Of a stretch of 64,000 nucleotides of DNA, positions 18,604-28,935 are shown piece by piece. How positions within the stretch are numbered: position 1 is the first letter of the stretch; every line of letters begins with the position of its first letter. Below the pieces are notes generated by a model. The model searched no databases. It worked only from the letters and a program-made list of their open reading frames with translations, and was not told the origin of the DNA. The position numbers and the translations under genes are program-made. Source of the DNA: Streptomyces cathayae (lineage in GTDB: Bacteria; Actinomycetota; Actinomycetes; Streptomycetales; Streptomycetaceae); the NCBI RefSeq assembly GCF_029760955.1, contig NZ_CP121682.1, forward strand, positions 3,224,001-3,288,000, read 5' to 3'.

Positions 18604-19377
18604 ATGACAACCGCTCTGATTACGGGATCGACGGCCGGGATCGGTGCCGCGTTCGCGCGGAAGCTGGCAGCCGACGGGCACGATTTGGTGCTGGTGGCCC
18701 GCGACATCGCCCGGCTCCGCGAGCAGGCGACCGAGCTCCACGACCGCCACGGCATCGAGGCGGAGGTGCTGCGGGCCGACCTCGCGGAGGACAAGGGCAT
18801 CGAGGTGGTGGCCGAGCGGCTGGGCGAGCGCAGGAATCCCGTCGACCTGCTGATCAACAACGCGGGTTTCGGCAACAAGGGCCGCTACCTCGAGGTCTCG
18901 ATGGCGGACGAGCTGAGGATGCTCAAGGTCCACTGCGAGGCGGTGCTGCGGCTGACGTCGGCGGCGGCGGAGGCGATGCGGGAGCGCGGACGCGGGGGCG
19001 TCGTGAACGTCTCCTCGACCGCCGCGTTCGTGCCGCGCGGAACCTACGGGGCGTCCAAGGCGTGGGTGGTGCAGTTCACCCAGGGCGCGGCCCAGGACCT
19101 GGCGGGCAGCGGCGTACGCCTGATGGCGCTGTGCCCCGGCTTCGTCCGCACCGAGTTCCACAAGCGGGCGGGGATGGGGACGGACAGCATCCCGAACTGG
19201 ATGTGGCTCGACGCGGACAAGGTGGCGGAGGCGGCCCTCGCGGACCTGGCCCGCGGCAAGTCGGTGTCGATCCCGGACCCGCGGTACAAGGTCCTGATGG
19301 GAGCGGCGAAGCTGGTCCCGCGCGACCTCCTGGGCGGTTTCTCCTCCCGTACGGGCCGCAAGTACGGGCCGCGCTGA
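18604..19377 (+). CDS. Short-chain dehydrogenase/reductase (SDR)
   Basis: 257 residues of the classical SDR fold. Cofactor motif TGSTAGIGAAFA (TGxxxGIG), NNAG as NNAGFGNKG, catalytic Ser in VNVSSTAA and YxxxK as YGASK. The residues after the first strand do not settle NAD versus NADP. The substrate is unknown. A TAGTCT hexamer at 18592-18597 ends six bases before the ATG, and there is no ribosome-binding site, so a leaderless transcript is likely. Confidence 0.93.
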   Translation: MTTALITGSTAGIGAAFARKLAADGHDLVLVARDIARLREQATELHDRHGIEAEVLRADLAEDKGIEVVAERLGERRNPVDLLINNAGFGNKGRYLEVSMADELRMLKVHCEAVLRLTSAAAEAMRERGRGGVVNVSSTAAFVPRGTYGASKAWVVQFTQGAAQDLAGSGVRLMALCPGFVRTEFHKRAGMGTDSIPNWMWLDADKVAEAALADLARGKSVSIPDPRYKVLMGAAKLVPRDLLGGFSSRTGRKYGPR

Positions 19378-19424
19378 CGGCACGGACCGGGCCTGTCGCG
19401 AAAACGACCCCGGGGATTCAGCGG

Positions 19425-19874
19425 TCAGGTCGTGGGCTGCTGAACGGCTTCCCGGTGAGAGCCTGCTCCCGCTGTGACCAGGAGTGCGGCCGTCTCGGGG
19501 TGGGGGCCGTTGTTCGCCCAGTCCAAGGGAGACCAGCCTGTTCCGCGGTCTTCCCGGAGGTCCGGGTCGGCGCCGTGCGCCAACAGTTCGCGCACGGTCC
19601 CGGTGTGCCCCCAGCACGCGGCCGCGCACAGCGGTGTGCCCTCCGAGCCGACTCCCCGGCTCTCGGTGTCGGGGCAGGCCCCGGCTTCCAGGAGCAGGCG
19701 TGCGACCTCGGCCTCCCCCTGCACGGACGCCAGGTAGAGAGGGGTGGTGCCGTCGCTGTCTCCTCGCTCCGGGTCCGCTCCGGCCCGCAGGAGCGCCCGC
19801 ACGCGGGCGGTGTCAGCCGTCACAGTCGCTTCGAAGAGCTGACGGGAGAGCTTCTTCTGCCGACGCCGTTTCAT
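19425..19874 (-). CDS. Ankyrin-repeat protein
   Basis: 149 residues made of about four ankyrin repeats, seen from the motifs DSDGTTPLYLASVQGEAEVA, GTPLCAAACWGHTGTV and GWSPLDWANNG, with ALLRAGADPE and LLAHGADPD between them. No signal peptide. The protein probably mediates protein contacts in the cytoplasm; its partner is unknown. Convergent with the SDR gene. A TAGCCT hexamer lies eight bases before the ATG and no ribosome-binding site is visible. Confidence 0.88.
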   Translation of the reverse strand: MKRRRQKKLSRQLFEATVTADTARVRALLRAGADPERGDSDGTTPLYLASVQGEAEVARLLLEAGACPDTESRGVGSEGTPLCAAACWGHTGTVRELLAHGADPDLREDRGTGWSPLDWANNGPHPETAALLVTAGAGSHREAVQQPTT

Positions 19875-20013
19875 GGTGGGCGAGGCTAGCGATAGCGGAC
19901 GCGGTGGTGCCAGCCGTATCCACCGGCCGGCACCGACGGCAGCACCCCGGTTCCGGGACCGTCATCGACGGCTTCCCTCTGCGGCACCCGCGCGGGTGTG
20001 AGCACGGGGACAG

Positions 20014-20057
20014 CACGCAGGCCCGGCGCCGCTGGGCAGCGGTGCCGGGCCTGCGTG
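20014..20057 (-). terminator. Terminator hairpin downstream of groEL
   Basis: CACGCAGGCCCGGC pairs with GCCGGGCCTGCGTG, with an inner CCGCT/AGCGG stem and a GGGC loop. It lies about 46 bp after the groEL stop. No T-run, as is common in Streptomyces. Confidence 0.8.
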
Positions 20058-20102
20058 TCTGCTACGGGCGTCTGTCACCGACGTCCGCTACGAGCGCGTG
20101 GC

Positions 20103-21819
<1,717 letters not shown>

Positions 21820-21846
21820 TTCGGAGCAGATGTGCTACGAGGTGAC

Positions 21847-22155
21847 TTACTTCTCGATGATCGCGAGAACGTCGCGAGCCGAGAGAACGAGGTACTCCTC
21901 GTTGTTGTACTTCACCTCGGTGCCGCCGTACTTGCTGTAGAGCACGACGTCGCCGACCTTCACGTCGAGTTCGACGCGCTTGCCGTCCTCGACGCGGCCC
22001 GGACCGATGGCCAGGACGACGCCCTCCTGGGGCTTCTCCTTGGCGGTGTCCGGAATGACCAGGCCCGAAGCCGTGGTCTGCTCGGCGTCGAGCGGCTGGA
22101 CCACGATGCGGTCCTCGAGCGGCTTGATGGCAACCTTGGAGCTGGCGGTCGTCAC
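21847..22155 (-). CDS. groES: 10 kDa co-chaperonin GroES
   Basis: 102 residues, the normal length. It forms the heptameric lid of GroEL. The mobile-loop region reads [20 protein letters not shown] in two overlapping pieces and the protein ends in [11 protein letters not shown] start at 22155 has GGGGGAGG seven bases upstream. First gene of the groES-groEL1 operon, with two CIRCE operators upstream, so heat induction through HrcA is expected. Confidence 0.98.
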   Translation of the reverse strand: MTTASSKVAIKPLEDRIVVQPLDAEQTTASGLVIPDTAKEKPQEGVVLAIGPGRVEDGKRVELDVKVGDVVLYSKYGGTEVKYNNEEYLVLSARDVLAIIEK

Positions 22156-22255
22156 GATCCGACCTCCCCCTTCGGAGATCTCACGGGGTTAACTGTCTGA
22201 GGTGGCGACCAGGTCGATCCGTCGTCGCGGGTGCCGGACCTGCCCGTCGCGCATG

Positions 22256-22282
22256 TTGGCACTCTCCAGGGGGGAGTGCCAG
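22256..22282 (-). promoter_or_regulatory. CIRCE operator 1 (HrcA site)
   Basis: TTGGCACTC, nine bases, GAGTGCCAG. This matches the CIRCE inverted repeat (TTAGCACTC-N9-GAGTGCTAA) at 14 of 18 arm positions or better. It lies downstream of the promoter, in the groES leader. Confidence 0.92.
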
Positions 22283-22289
22283 ACCCGAG

Positions 22290-22317
22290 ACTATGGCCGC
22301 GATTAGCACTCGGTCAA
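22290..22317 (-). promoter_or_regulatory. groES promoter
   Basis: On the minus strand TTGACC (22317-22312) lies 16 bases before CATAGT (22295-22290). The -35 sits inside the spacer of CIRCE operator 2, so a bound repressor would block polymerase directly. Confidence 0.75.
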
Positions 22318-22329
22318 GCGGAGTGCCAA
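22303..22329 (-). promoter_or_regulatory. CIRCE operator 2 (HrcA site)
   Basis: TTAGCACTC, nine bases, GAGTGCCAA, one arm being a perfect consensus match. It overlaps the -35 region of the groES promoter. Confidence 0.95.
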
Positions 22330-22467
22330 TTCACTGCGTTCGCGTCGCCGGATTTCCCGTGTACGCCGGTCCGGGAAACCGGCCCTCGTTCGGGTGATCG
22401 CCCCGGGGACCGGCGCCCCGGACCCCCCTCCGGCCTGAACCGCCTCGGCCCCGAGCGCCGGACAGGC

Positions 22468-23226
22468 TCATGGCCGGACGTGGTCCTCCAGCCTCCCGAC
22501 CCTCAGCCCCTGCTCCTCCAGCTCGCTCAGCAAACGTGTCGTCCGTTCCGCCAGGGTCAGGGGCGGAGCCTCGCCGGCGGGGACGGAGATGATGTCGCCG
22601 GGGGCCAGGCGGCGGGCGCCCCGGGCGTACGTGAGGGTGCCGTCGCCCTCCAGCGTCACCCGCCAGAGCACGACCGCCGCGATGCCGCAGTCGGCGGCGG
22701 CGCGGAGGGTCGTGGCGTCGTACGTGCCGTAGGGCGGGCGGAAGAGGTGGGGGCGGACGCCGAAGCGGGACCGGAGCTTGCGCTGCTGTCCGCAGATCTC
22801 GGCGCGCTGGCCGGCGTAGGGCAGGCCGCGCAGGGCGGGGTGGTCGAGGGTGTGGTTCTGCAGGCTTGCACCGACCGAACGCAGGCGGGCGAAGTGACCG
22901 TAGCCCGGCCCCACCACGCTGTCGGTGAGGAACATGCTGACGGGAAGCCGGCGGTGCCGTACGAGGTCGATGAAACGGGGGTCGCGTTCGGCGCCGTCGT
23001 CGTAGGTCAGGAAGACGACCGCGTCCCGGGTCGGGACCCGGTCCACGACGGGCGGGACGCGGCCGGGCGACTGACCCGCTCCGTCCCCCGTGCCCCCGGT
23101 GCCTTCACCCCCTCGGTCGGCGGGGCCCACGACCGGCCGCCCGGCCGACGGGCCGCACCCCGCCAGCACCGTCAGCACCGCCAGCACCGCCAGGAGGACC
23201 GCCACGGCCGCCCCCCGCCGGATCAC
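22468..23226 (-). CDS. Polysaccharide deacetylase family lipoprotein
   Basis: 252 residues of the NodB carbohydrate-esterase 4 fold. The lipobox VLAGC near residue 24 predicts export and lipid anchoring. Metal and catalytic motifs seen: FLTYDDGAE (the Asp pair), HTLDH (metal histidines) and RPPYGTYD. Likely removes N-acetyl groups from peptidoglycan or another glycan. GTG start at 23226 overlaps the stop of the next upstream gene in GTGA, so the two are translationally coupled. The two proteins are clearly related, suggesting tandem duplication. Confidence 0.88.
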   Translation of the reverse strand: MIRRGAAVAVLLAVLAVLTVLAGCGPSAGRPVVGPADRGGEGTGGTGDGAGQSPGRVPPVVDRVPTRDAVVFLTYDDGAERDPRFIDLVRHRRLPVSMFLTDSVVGPGYGHFARLRSVGASLQNHTLDHPALRGLPYAGQRAEICGQQRKLRSRFGVRPHLFRPPYGTYDATTLRAAADCGIAAVVLWRVTLEGDGTLTYARGARRLAPGDIISVPAGEAPPLTLAERTTRLLSELEEQGLRVGRLEDHVRP

Positions 23227-24155
23227 AGGTAGTCCTCCAGGCGTCCCACCGCGTACCCCTCGGCCGTGACCTTGTCCAGGAAGCGGCGGATCATGTCGGG
23301 CATCGTGCCCTTCCACTCGTTCCGGCCCCGGAAGTGGGTGAGGACGATGTCGCCGGGGTGCAGCTCCCCGTCCCCCTCGCGGTAGTCCCAGCGGTCGACG
23401 AAGACCTCCTCGTTCCACAGCGGGACGTACTCGACGCCGCAGGACTTGGCCGCGCGCAGGGTGTTCTTGTCGTAGGTGCCGAACGGCGGGCGGAACAGGA
23501 CGGGGCGGTGGCCGTACCGCTCCTCGACGACGTCCTGCATGCCGCAGATCTCGCGCTTCTGGCGGGCGTAGGACAGGCCGCGCAGGGGCGGGTGGTTCAG
23601 GGTGTGGTTGTTCAGGCCGACGCCCCGGTCCCGCATCTCCTCGAAGTAGCCGTAGTCGTCCTTGATGACGTAGTCGCTGAGGAACGCGGTGTACGGGATC
23701 TTCAACTCGCTCATCATGCGCAGGAACGCCGGGTCCTTCTCGGCACCGTCGTCGATGGTGAGGAAGACGACCTTCTCGTCCGTGGGGACGGTGGTGAAGA
23801 CCGGGGGAAGGCCCAGTCGCCGGTGGCCGTCTACCTCGAAGCCCTCACGGGTGGTGATCCTCGGTTTCTTCCCGGGCGCCGGCGGAGCGGCCCGGGGCAC
23901 CTGTTCGAGTCCCCAGCGCTTCGCGGCGGCCGCCCGCGCGGCGTGTGCGGCACGCGGTTCGGTGGCGTGGGAGTCGCGATCGCGGGCCGGGGGCGCGGCG
24001 AGGGGCTGTCGGCCGCCCGCGGCCGGGTCCGGGGCGGTGGAGTCCTTTCCGCAGCCCGCGGCGAGCGGGGTGAGGGCCCCGAGGGTGAGCACGGCGACCC
24101 CGGCCCGCACACCCCACCATGACTGTCTTTTATCGTTTTGTCCTACTACTCGCAT
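23223..24155 (-). CDS. Polysaccharide deacetylase family lipoprotein (paralogue)
   Basis: 310 residues with lipobox LAAGC at about residue 35 and the same NodB motifs as its downstream partner: FLTIDDGAE, HTLNH and RPPFGTYD, with a conserved final SYxxGRLED-like end (YAVGRLEDYL). A linker of about 90 residues, Ala/Pro/Arg-rich, precedes the enzyme domain and would span the wall. ATG at 24155 is chosen because it starts a normal lipoprotein signal (MRVVGQNDKRQSWWGV); the longer frame has an implausible N-terminus. It is divergent from and close to the methyltransferase gene. Confidence 0.9.
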   Translation of the reverse strand: MRVVGQNDKRQSWWGVRAGVAVLTLGALTPLAAGCGKDSTAPDPAAGGRQPLAAPPARDRDSHATEPRAAHAARAAAAKRWGLEQVPRAAPPAPGKKPRITTREGFEVDGHRRLGLPPVFTTVPTDEKVVFLTIDDGAEKDPAFLRMMSELKIPYTAFLSDYVIKDDYGYFEEMRDRGVGLNNHTLNHPPLRGLSYARQKREICGMQDVVEERYGHRPVLFRPPFGTYDKNTLRAAKSCGVEYVPLWNEEVFVDRWDYREGDGELHPGDIVLTHFRGRNEWKGTMPDMIRRFLDKVTAEGYAVGRLEDYL

Positions 24156-24268
24156 GGAGTCGGATCCTCGCAGTCCCCCCGCCCCGGAGCCGGTCCGACA
24201 CCGCGGCCGGCGGCGCACCGTCCACCGACTGGCCCACAGCCGGCCCGCACCTGACCCACAATGGGCCG

Positions 24269-25513
24269 GTGAACGACCGCACCCCTCTCTCCGCCTCACC
24301 CCTCGCCCCGCTCCTCACCCCCGAGGGCCGCGCCCTGCTCGAGGAGGTGCGCGACACCGATCCGGCGCGAGAACTCGCCGTCGCGACCCGGCTGCGCCGC
24401 GAGCATCCGGCGGAACTGGTCTCGGCGGCGCTCGGTCAGGCGCGCCTGCGGCAGCGGGCGGTGGCGAAGTTCGGGGCCCAGGACGCCGCGCGCATGTTCT
24501 TCACGCCGAACGGGGTCGAGCAGTCGACCCGGGCGAGCGTGGCGGCGTACCGGGCGCGGCGGCTGAAGGAGTCGGGCGTGACCTCGGTGGCCGACCTGTG
24601 CTGCGGGATCGGCGGGGACGCGATCGCGCTGGCGCGCGCCGGGATCCGGGTGCTGGCGGTGGACCGGGACCCGCTCACCGCGGCGGCGGCCCGCGCGAAC
24701 GCGGACGAGCTGGGTCTGGCCGGGCTGATCGAGGTGCGGGAGGCCGACGTCACGGAGGTGGACCCGGCCGGTTACGACGCTGTCTTCGTCGATCCGGCCC
24801 GGCGGGGCGGCCGCGGTCGCGTCTTCGACCCCGAGGCCTACTCACCGCCGCTGTCCTGGGCGATCGAGGCGGCCCGCGCGGCACCCCGCGCCGCCGCGCT
24901 GAAGGTCGCACCGGGCATCCCGCACGAGGCCGTCCCCGCCGACGCGGAGGCCGAGTGGATCTCGGACGGCGGGGACGTGAAGGAGGCGGTGCTGTGGTTC
25001 GGCAGCGGGCGGACGGCCACCGCCGGGACGGAGGACGCCACCCCGACGACCCCGACGCCCCCGGCGATCCGGGCGACCCTGCTGCCCGGCCCGCGCACGC
25101 TCCTCTCCCGCGGGCTGCCGGATCCCGACGTGCGCCCGCCCGGCCGGTACCTGTACGAGCCCGACGGCGCCGTCATCCGCGCCCATCTCGTCGCCGAGGT
25201 CGCCGAACAGCTCGACGGCGGGCTCATCGACCCGACCATCGCCTACGTCACCGCCGACGAGTACCGCCCCACCCCGTACGCCACCGCCTACGAGATCACC
25301 GACCGGCTCCCCTTCAACGTCAAGAAGCTGAAGGCGCTGCTGCGCGAGCGCCGGATCGGCACACTGACCGTCAAGAAGCGCGGCTCGGCGGTGGAACCGG
25401 AGGAACTCCGCCGCAAGGCCCTGCCCAAACCCCACGGCCCCGAGTCCGTCACGGTCTTCCTGACCCGCGTCGCGGGCGCCCCGACGATGCTGCTGGGGCA
25501 CCCGGTGCGGTGA
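24269..25513 (+). CDS. Class I SAM-dependent methyltransferase with THUMP-like C-terminal domain
   Basis: 414 residues. SAM-binding motif I reads VADLCCGIGGDAIALARAG near residue 105, motif II is LAVDRDPLTAAAARANA, and the post-motif region has VFVDPARR, a DPxR form typical of a small actinobacterial family. The C-terminus (FNVKKLKALLRERRIGTL ... KKRG) resembles the THUMP-like domain of that family, so an RNA substrate is likely but not shown. GTG at 24269 is a better start than the open frame to 24119, which would overlap the divergent gene. Confidence 0.85.
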   Translation: MNDRTPLSASPLAPLLTPEGRALLEEVRDTDPARELAVATRLRREHPAELVSAALGQARLRQRAVAKFGAQDAARMFFTPNGVEQSTRASVAAYRARRLKESGVTSVADLCCGIGGDAIALARAGIRVLAVDRDPLTAAAARANADELGLAGLIEVREADVTEVDPAGYDAVFVDPARRGGRGRVFDPEAYSPPLSWAIEAARAAPRAAALKVAPGIPHEAVPADAEAEWISDGGDVKEAVLWFGSGRTATAGTEDATPTTPTPPAIRATLLPGPRTLLSRGLPDPDVRPPGRYLYEPDGAVIRAHLVAEVAEQLDGGLIDPTIAYVTADEYRPTPYATAYEITDRLPFNVKKLKALLRERRIGTLTVKKRGSAVEPEELRRKALPKPHGPESVTVFLTRVAGAPTMLLGHPVR

Positions 25514-25551
25514 GGCCCGCGGCCGGCCCGCTGAGGCCCCGCGGGGCCGGC

Positions 25552-25725
25552 TCAGGACCCGACCGATCGCCTTGCCGAGGGAGAAGCCTTGGCCGGCCCC
25601 TCCGGGATCACCGCGTCGGCACCGTAGGGGACGCGGTGCTCGTCGGCGTACTCGGCCTTCCTGGGATCGGGGGACGTCAGGACGAGCACGGCTCCACCGC
25701 AGGCGATCCGGGAAGACCGAGGACG
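25552..25725 (-). pseudogene. Possible decayed gene remnant after the LacI regulator
   Basis: Directly after the LacI stop and in the same frame, 57 codons have strong GC3 bias and read VLVLTSPDPRKAEYADEHRV, then PYGADAVIPEGPA. The bias then shifts to another frame, which reads GFSLGKAIGRVLS, as if one frameshift had occurred. I do not recognise the family. It might equally be noncoding. Confidence 0.3.
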
Positions 25726-26781
25726 TCAGGCCCCGGCCGGCGGCGCTCCCGTGCTGCTGCGCACCACCAGGCTCGTGGCCAGTTCCACCCGGGTCGCGGC
25801 CGCCGCGCCCTCGCCCTTGCCCAGGTCGAGGACCAGCCTGGCCGCCGCCTCGGCCATCTCGGTCAGCGGCTGCCGTACGGTCGTCAGCGGCGGCCCCACC
25901 CAACGGGCCACCGGCAGATCGTCGAACCCGACCACGCTCAGATCCTCGGGAATCCGCAGGCCCAGCTCACGCGCGGCCTCGTAGAGACCGAGCGCCTGGA
26001 GGTCGTTGCCGGCGAAGACCGCCGTGGGCCGGTCCTCGCGGCGCAGCAGGGCGAGGCCCCGGCGGTAACCGGTCTCGTGGTGGAAGTCGCCGGTCATGAT
26101 CAGCCCGGGGTCCACCGGAAGCCCGCCGGTCTCCAGCGCCGCCCGGTAACCGTCGATGCGGGCGCGGCTGCACATCATCCGCGAGGGACCGCTGATCGCC
26201 CCGATCCTGGTGTGCCCCAGCTCGACCAGATGCCGGGTGGCGGCGAGGCCGCCCTGCCAGTTGGTCGCGCCGATGGAGGGCACGTCGGTGCCCGGGTCGC
26301 CGGCCGGATCCATCACCACGAACGGGATGGAACGGCTGGTCAGCAGCGCCCGCCCGGACTCGTCGAGGCCGGACAGGACGAGGATCACCCCGTGCGGGCG
26401 GCGCGCGGCGACCTGGTCGGCCCAGGTGCGCCCCGGAGTGAGCCGCCCCGCGCTCTCGGAGAGCACGACGCTCAGTCCGGCGTCCCTGGCCACGTTCTCC
26501 ACGCCCCGGATGACCTCCATCGCCCAGGCGCTCTCCAGCTCGTGGAAGACCAGGTCGATCAGCGGCGAGCGGGTGGCCTCGGCGCGTCGGCGCCGGTATC
26601 CGTGGGCGCGCAGCAGTTCCTCGACCCGGCTGCGGGTTCCGGGGGCGACATCGGCACGCCCGTTCAGCACCTTCGAAACAGTCGGCGCGGAGACACCGGC
26701 CTCGCGGGCGATCTCGGCGAGGGTCGCAGTCTGCGCACTGCGCCCTCGCGTCCGGGTTTCAGCGGGCTGCGAGGAAGTCAT
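25726..26781 (-). CDS. LacI-family transcriptional regulator
   Basis: 351 residues. The N-terminal DNA-binding headpiece has LAEIAREAGVSAPTVSKVLN and hinge helix region VEELLRAHGYRRR. The rest is a periplasmic-binding-protein-like sugar-sensing domain with GFDDLPVARWVGPPLTTVRQP, common in regulators of xylose or beta-xyloside use. No sugar-utilisation genes adjoin it in this window, so its regulon is not evident. ATG at 26781. Confidence 0.92.
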   Translation of the reverse strand: MTSSQPAETRTRGRSAQTATLAEIAREAGVSAPTVSKVLNGRADVAPGTRSRVEELLRAHGYRRRRAEATRSPLIDLVFHELESAWAMEVIRGVENVARDAGLSVVLSESAGRLTPGRTWADQVAARRPHGVILVLSGLDESGRALLTSRSIPFVVMDPAGDPGTDVPSIGATNWQGGLAATRHLVELGHTRIGAISGPSRMMCSRARIDGYRAALETGGLPVDPGLIMTGDFHHETGYRRGLALLRREDRPTAVFAGNDLQALGLYEAARELGLRIPEDLSVVGFDDLPVARWVGPPLTTVRQPLTEMAEAAARLVLDLGKGEGAAAATRVELATSLVVRSSTGAPPAGA

Positions 26782-26949
26782 GGCGGCGATCGTATCCCCG
26801 CGGACCCTCTTACCGAACCCCTTCTCACACCACGGAATTCCCGAACATTCGCCACCATGGTCGAAACATTCGGCACTCATCGGCCGGGCGGGCCACCCCC
26901 TGTTCGAACCGGGCGCCCCGGGACCACGGCCGGCCGCGCGGGGCGCCGG

Positions 26950-27207
26950 TCAGTCCGCCGCCACCGACTCGAAGCGCCAGCGGTGCACCGCGCGTGTGAT
27001 CAGCTCCCCGTCCGGTTCCGGGAGTTCGGGGAGGTCGGCGTCGTACGGGGCGTCCCACCAGGTGATGACCAGAACGCGGTCCTGCGGGGCGCGGAAGGTC
27101 TCGCGGCGCAGCGGAGAGGCGGGCAGTTCCTGGGCCCGCGCCCAGGTCAGCAGCTCCTCGCCCCGATCGGGCACCGCCCGCGCCTCCCACATCAGCGCGA
27201 CGGTCAT
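26950..27207 (-). CDS. Small conserved-looking protein, possibly ferredoxin-like monooxygenase fold
   Basis: 85 residues with no clear motif. The pattern [24 protein letters not shown] followed by [17 protein letters not shown] looks like the short alpha/beta ABM-type fold, though this is a guess. Its ATG overlaps the TGA of tsaD (ATGA), so it is co-translated with tsaD. Confidence 0.75.
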   Translation of the reverse strand: MTVALMWEARAVPDRGEELLTWARAQELPASPLRRETFRAPQDRVLVITWWDAPYDADLPELPEPDGELITRAVHRWRFESVAAD

Positions 27208-28313
27208 GAGTACAGGTTCTCCTTGCTGACCTCATGAACGTGATCGTGGTCGTGGCTGCGGGTGTGGGCCTCGCCCGGGACGTGGGGTTCCGTCACCGGG
27301 AGGGACGAGTCGGCGGACAGGTCCCAGTCGGAGACGGCCCGGCCCCGGGCGACCATCTCCGCGCCCAGGGCGGCCACCATCGCACCGTTGTCCGTGCACA
27401 GCTTGGGGCGCGGCACGCGCAGCCGGATGCCGGCCGCCTCGCAGCGCTCCTGGGCCAGCGCCCGCAGCCGGGAGTTGGCGGCCACTCCGCCGCCGATCAT
27501 CAGATGGTCGACACCCTCGTCCCTGCAGGCGCGTACGGCCTTGCGGGTGAGCACGTCCACGACCGCCTCCTGGAAGGAGGCCGACACGTCACGCACCGGC
27601 ACCTCCTCCCCCGCCGCCCGCTTGGCCTCGATCCAGCGGGCCACGGCCGTCTTGAGGCCGGAGAAGGAGAAGTCGTACGCCGGGTCGCGCGGACCGGTGA
27701 GCCCGCGCGGGAACGCGATCGCCTTCGGGTCCCCCTCGCGCGCGTACCGGTCGATGACCGGGCCGCCGGGGAAGCCGAGGTTCAGCACGCGCGCGACCTT
27801 GTCGAAGGCCTCACCCGCCGCGTCGTCGATGGTGGCGCCCAGGGGGCGGACGTCGGAGGTGATGTCCGAGGACAGCAGCAGCGAGGAGTGCCCGCCGGAC
27901 ACCAGCAGCGCCATCGTCGGCTCGGGCAGCGGCCCGTGCTCCAGCTGGTCGACGCAGATGTGCGAGGCGAGGTGGTTGACGCCGTAGAGGGGCTTGCCCA
28001 GGGCGTAGGCGTACGCCTTGGCCGCCGAGACGCCGACGAGCAGCGCGCCGGCGAGACCCGGACCGGCGGTGACGGCGATGCCGTCCAGGTCCCGGGCGCT
28101 CACCCCCGCCTCCTTCAGCGCGCGGTCGATCGTCGGCACCATCGCCTCGAGGTGTGCCCGGGAGGCGACCTCCGGGACGACGCCGCCGAAGCGGGCGTGC
28201 TCGTCGACGCTGGAGGCGACGGCGTCGGCCAGCAGGGTGGTGCCCCGGACGACTCCGACACCGGTCTCGTCGCAGGAGGTCTCGATCCCCAGCACCAGGG
28301 GTTCGTCAGCCAT
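27204..28313 (-). CDS. tsaD: tRNA N6-adenosine threonylcarbamoyltransferase TsaD
   Basis: 369 residues. TsaD transfers the threonylcarbamoyl group to A37 of ANN-decoding tRNAs, forming t6A. The ASKHA-fold motifs are present: [14 protein letters not shown] at the N-terminus, metal-binding [14 protein letters not shown] and SFSGLKTAV. The C-terminus is extended and His/Asp-rich ([13 protein letters not shown]), unusual for the family and possibly metal-binding. The start overlaps the end of rimI by 8 bases; the stop overlaps the 85-residue gene. Confidence 0.96.
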   Translation of the reverse strand: MADEPLVLGIETSCDETGVGVVRGTTLLADAVASSVDEHARFGGVVPEVASRAHLEAMVPTIDRALKEAGVSARDLDGIAVTAGPGLAGALLVGVSAAKAYAYALGKPLYGVNHLASHICVDQLEHGPLPEPTMALLVSGGHSSLLLSSDITSDVRPLGATIDDAAGEAFDKVARVLNLGFPGGPVIDRYAREGDPKAIAFPRGLTGPRDPAYDFSFSGLKTAVARWIEAKRAAGEEVPVRDVSASFQEAVVDVLTRKAVRACRDEGVDHLMIGGGVAANSRLRALAQERCEAAGIRLRVPRPKLCTDNGAMVAALGAEMVARGRAVSDWDLSADSSLPVTEPHVPGEAHTRSHDHDHVHEVSKENLYS

Positions 28314-28935
28314 GGGTCTCGGTTCCTTCTACGCCGTTCACGGGGTTCGTCGGGTCCTGCGGGTCCTGCGGGTTCATCGAGTTCGGCGGGTTCTCAGAGG
28401 TCGCCGGGTCGGTCAGCCGCATCACCAGGGCGTCCACGTTCCCCGGCTGGTAGTAGCCCTTCCTGACCCCGATGGTCTCGAAGCCGAAGCGCTCGTACAG
28501 CCTCTGGGCACGGACGTTGTCGATCCGGCACTCCAGGAACACCTCGGCGCACTCGAACGCGGTCGCCGCCCGCAGCAGTTCCGTCAGCAGCCGCGAACCG
28601 AGGCCGGTGCCCCAGTGGTCCCGGGTGACGGCGATGGTCTGGACGTCGGCCACCCCGGCGGTGTCCCCGCCGGAGGCTCCGTCCCCGCCGGACGCCCCGT
28701 CGCCGTCGGGCTGCGCACCCGCGGCGGTGAGCCCCGCGTATCCGACGAGGCGGTCGTCCTCCTCGGCGACCACATACCTGCGGGTCGCGGCGGGCCCGCG
28801 CGCATGGGCCAGCTCGGACCAGAACATCCCCCGTGACCAGGCGTCCTCGGGGAACAGCTCGCGCTCCACCTGGAGCACGGGTTCGATGTCCCACCAGCGC
28901 ATCTCACGCAGTACGGCGTTCTCGGGTCCTGTCAC
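28306..28935 (-). CDS. rimI: Ribosomal protein S18-alanine N-acetyltransferase RimI
   Basis: 209 residues of the GNAT fold. The acetyl-CoA site reads [15 protein letters not shown] and the C-terminal part has [21 protein letters not shown] Gly/Asp/Ala repeat ([14 protein letters not shown]) is inserted before the acetyl-CoA motif and the tail has [11 protein letters not shown]; both are additions to the usual 150-residue enzyme. GTG start at 28935 overlaps the tsaB stop in GTGA. Between tsaB and tsaD, the usual arrangement. Confidence 0.9.
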   Translation of the reverse strand: MTGPENAVLREMRWWDIEPVLQVERELFPEDAWSRGMFWSELAHARGPAATRRYVVAEEDDRLVGYAGLTAAGAQPDGDGASGGDGASGGDTAGVADVQTIAVTRDHWGTGLGSRLLTELLRAATAFECAEVFLECRIDNVRAQRLYERFGFETIGVRKGYYQPGNVDALVMRLTDPATSENPPNSMNPQDPQDPTNPVNGVEGTETHG

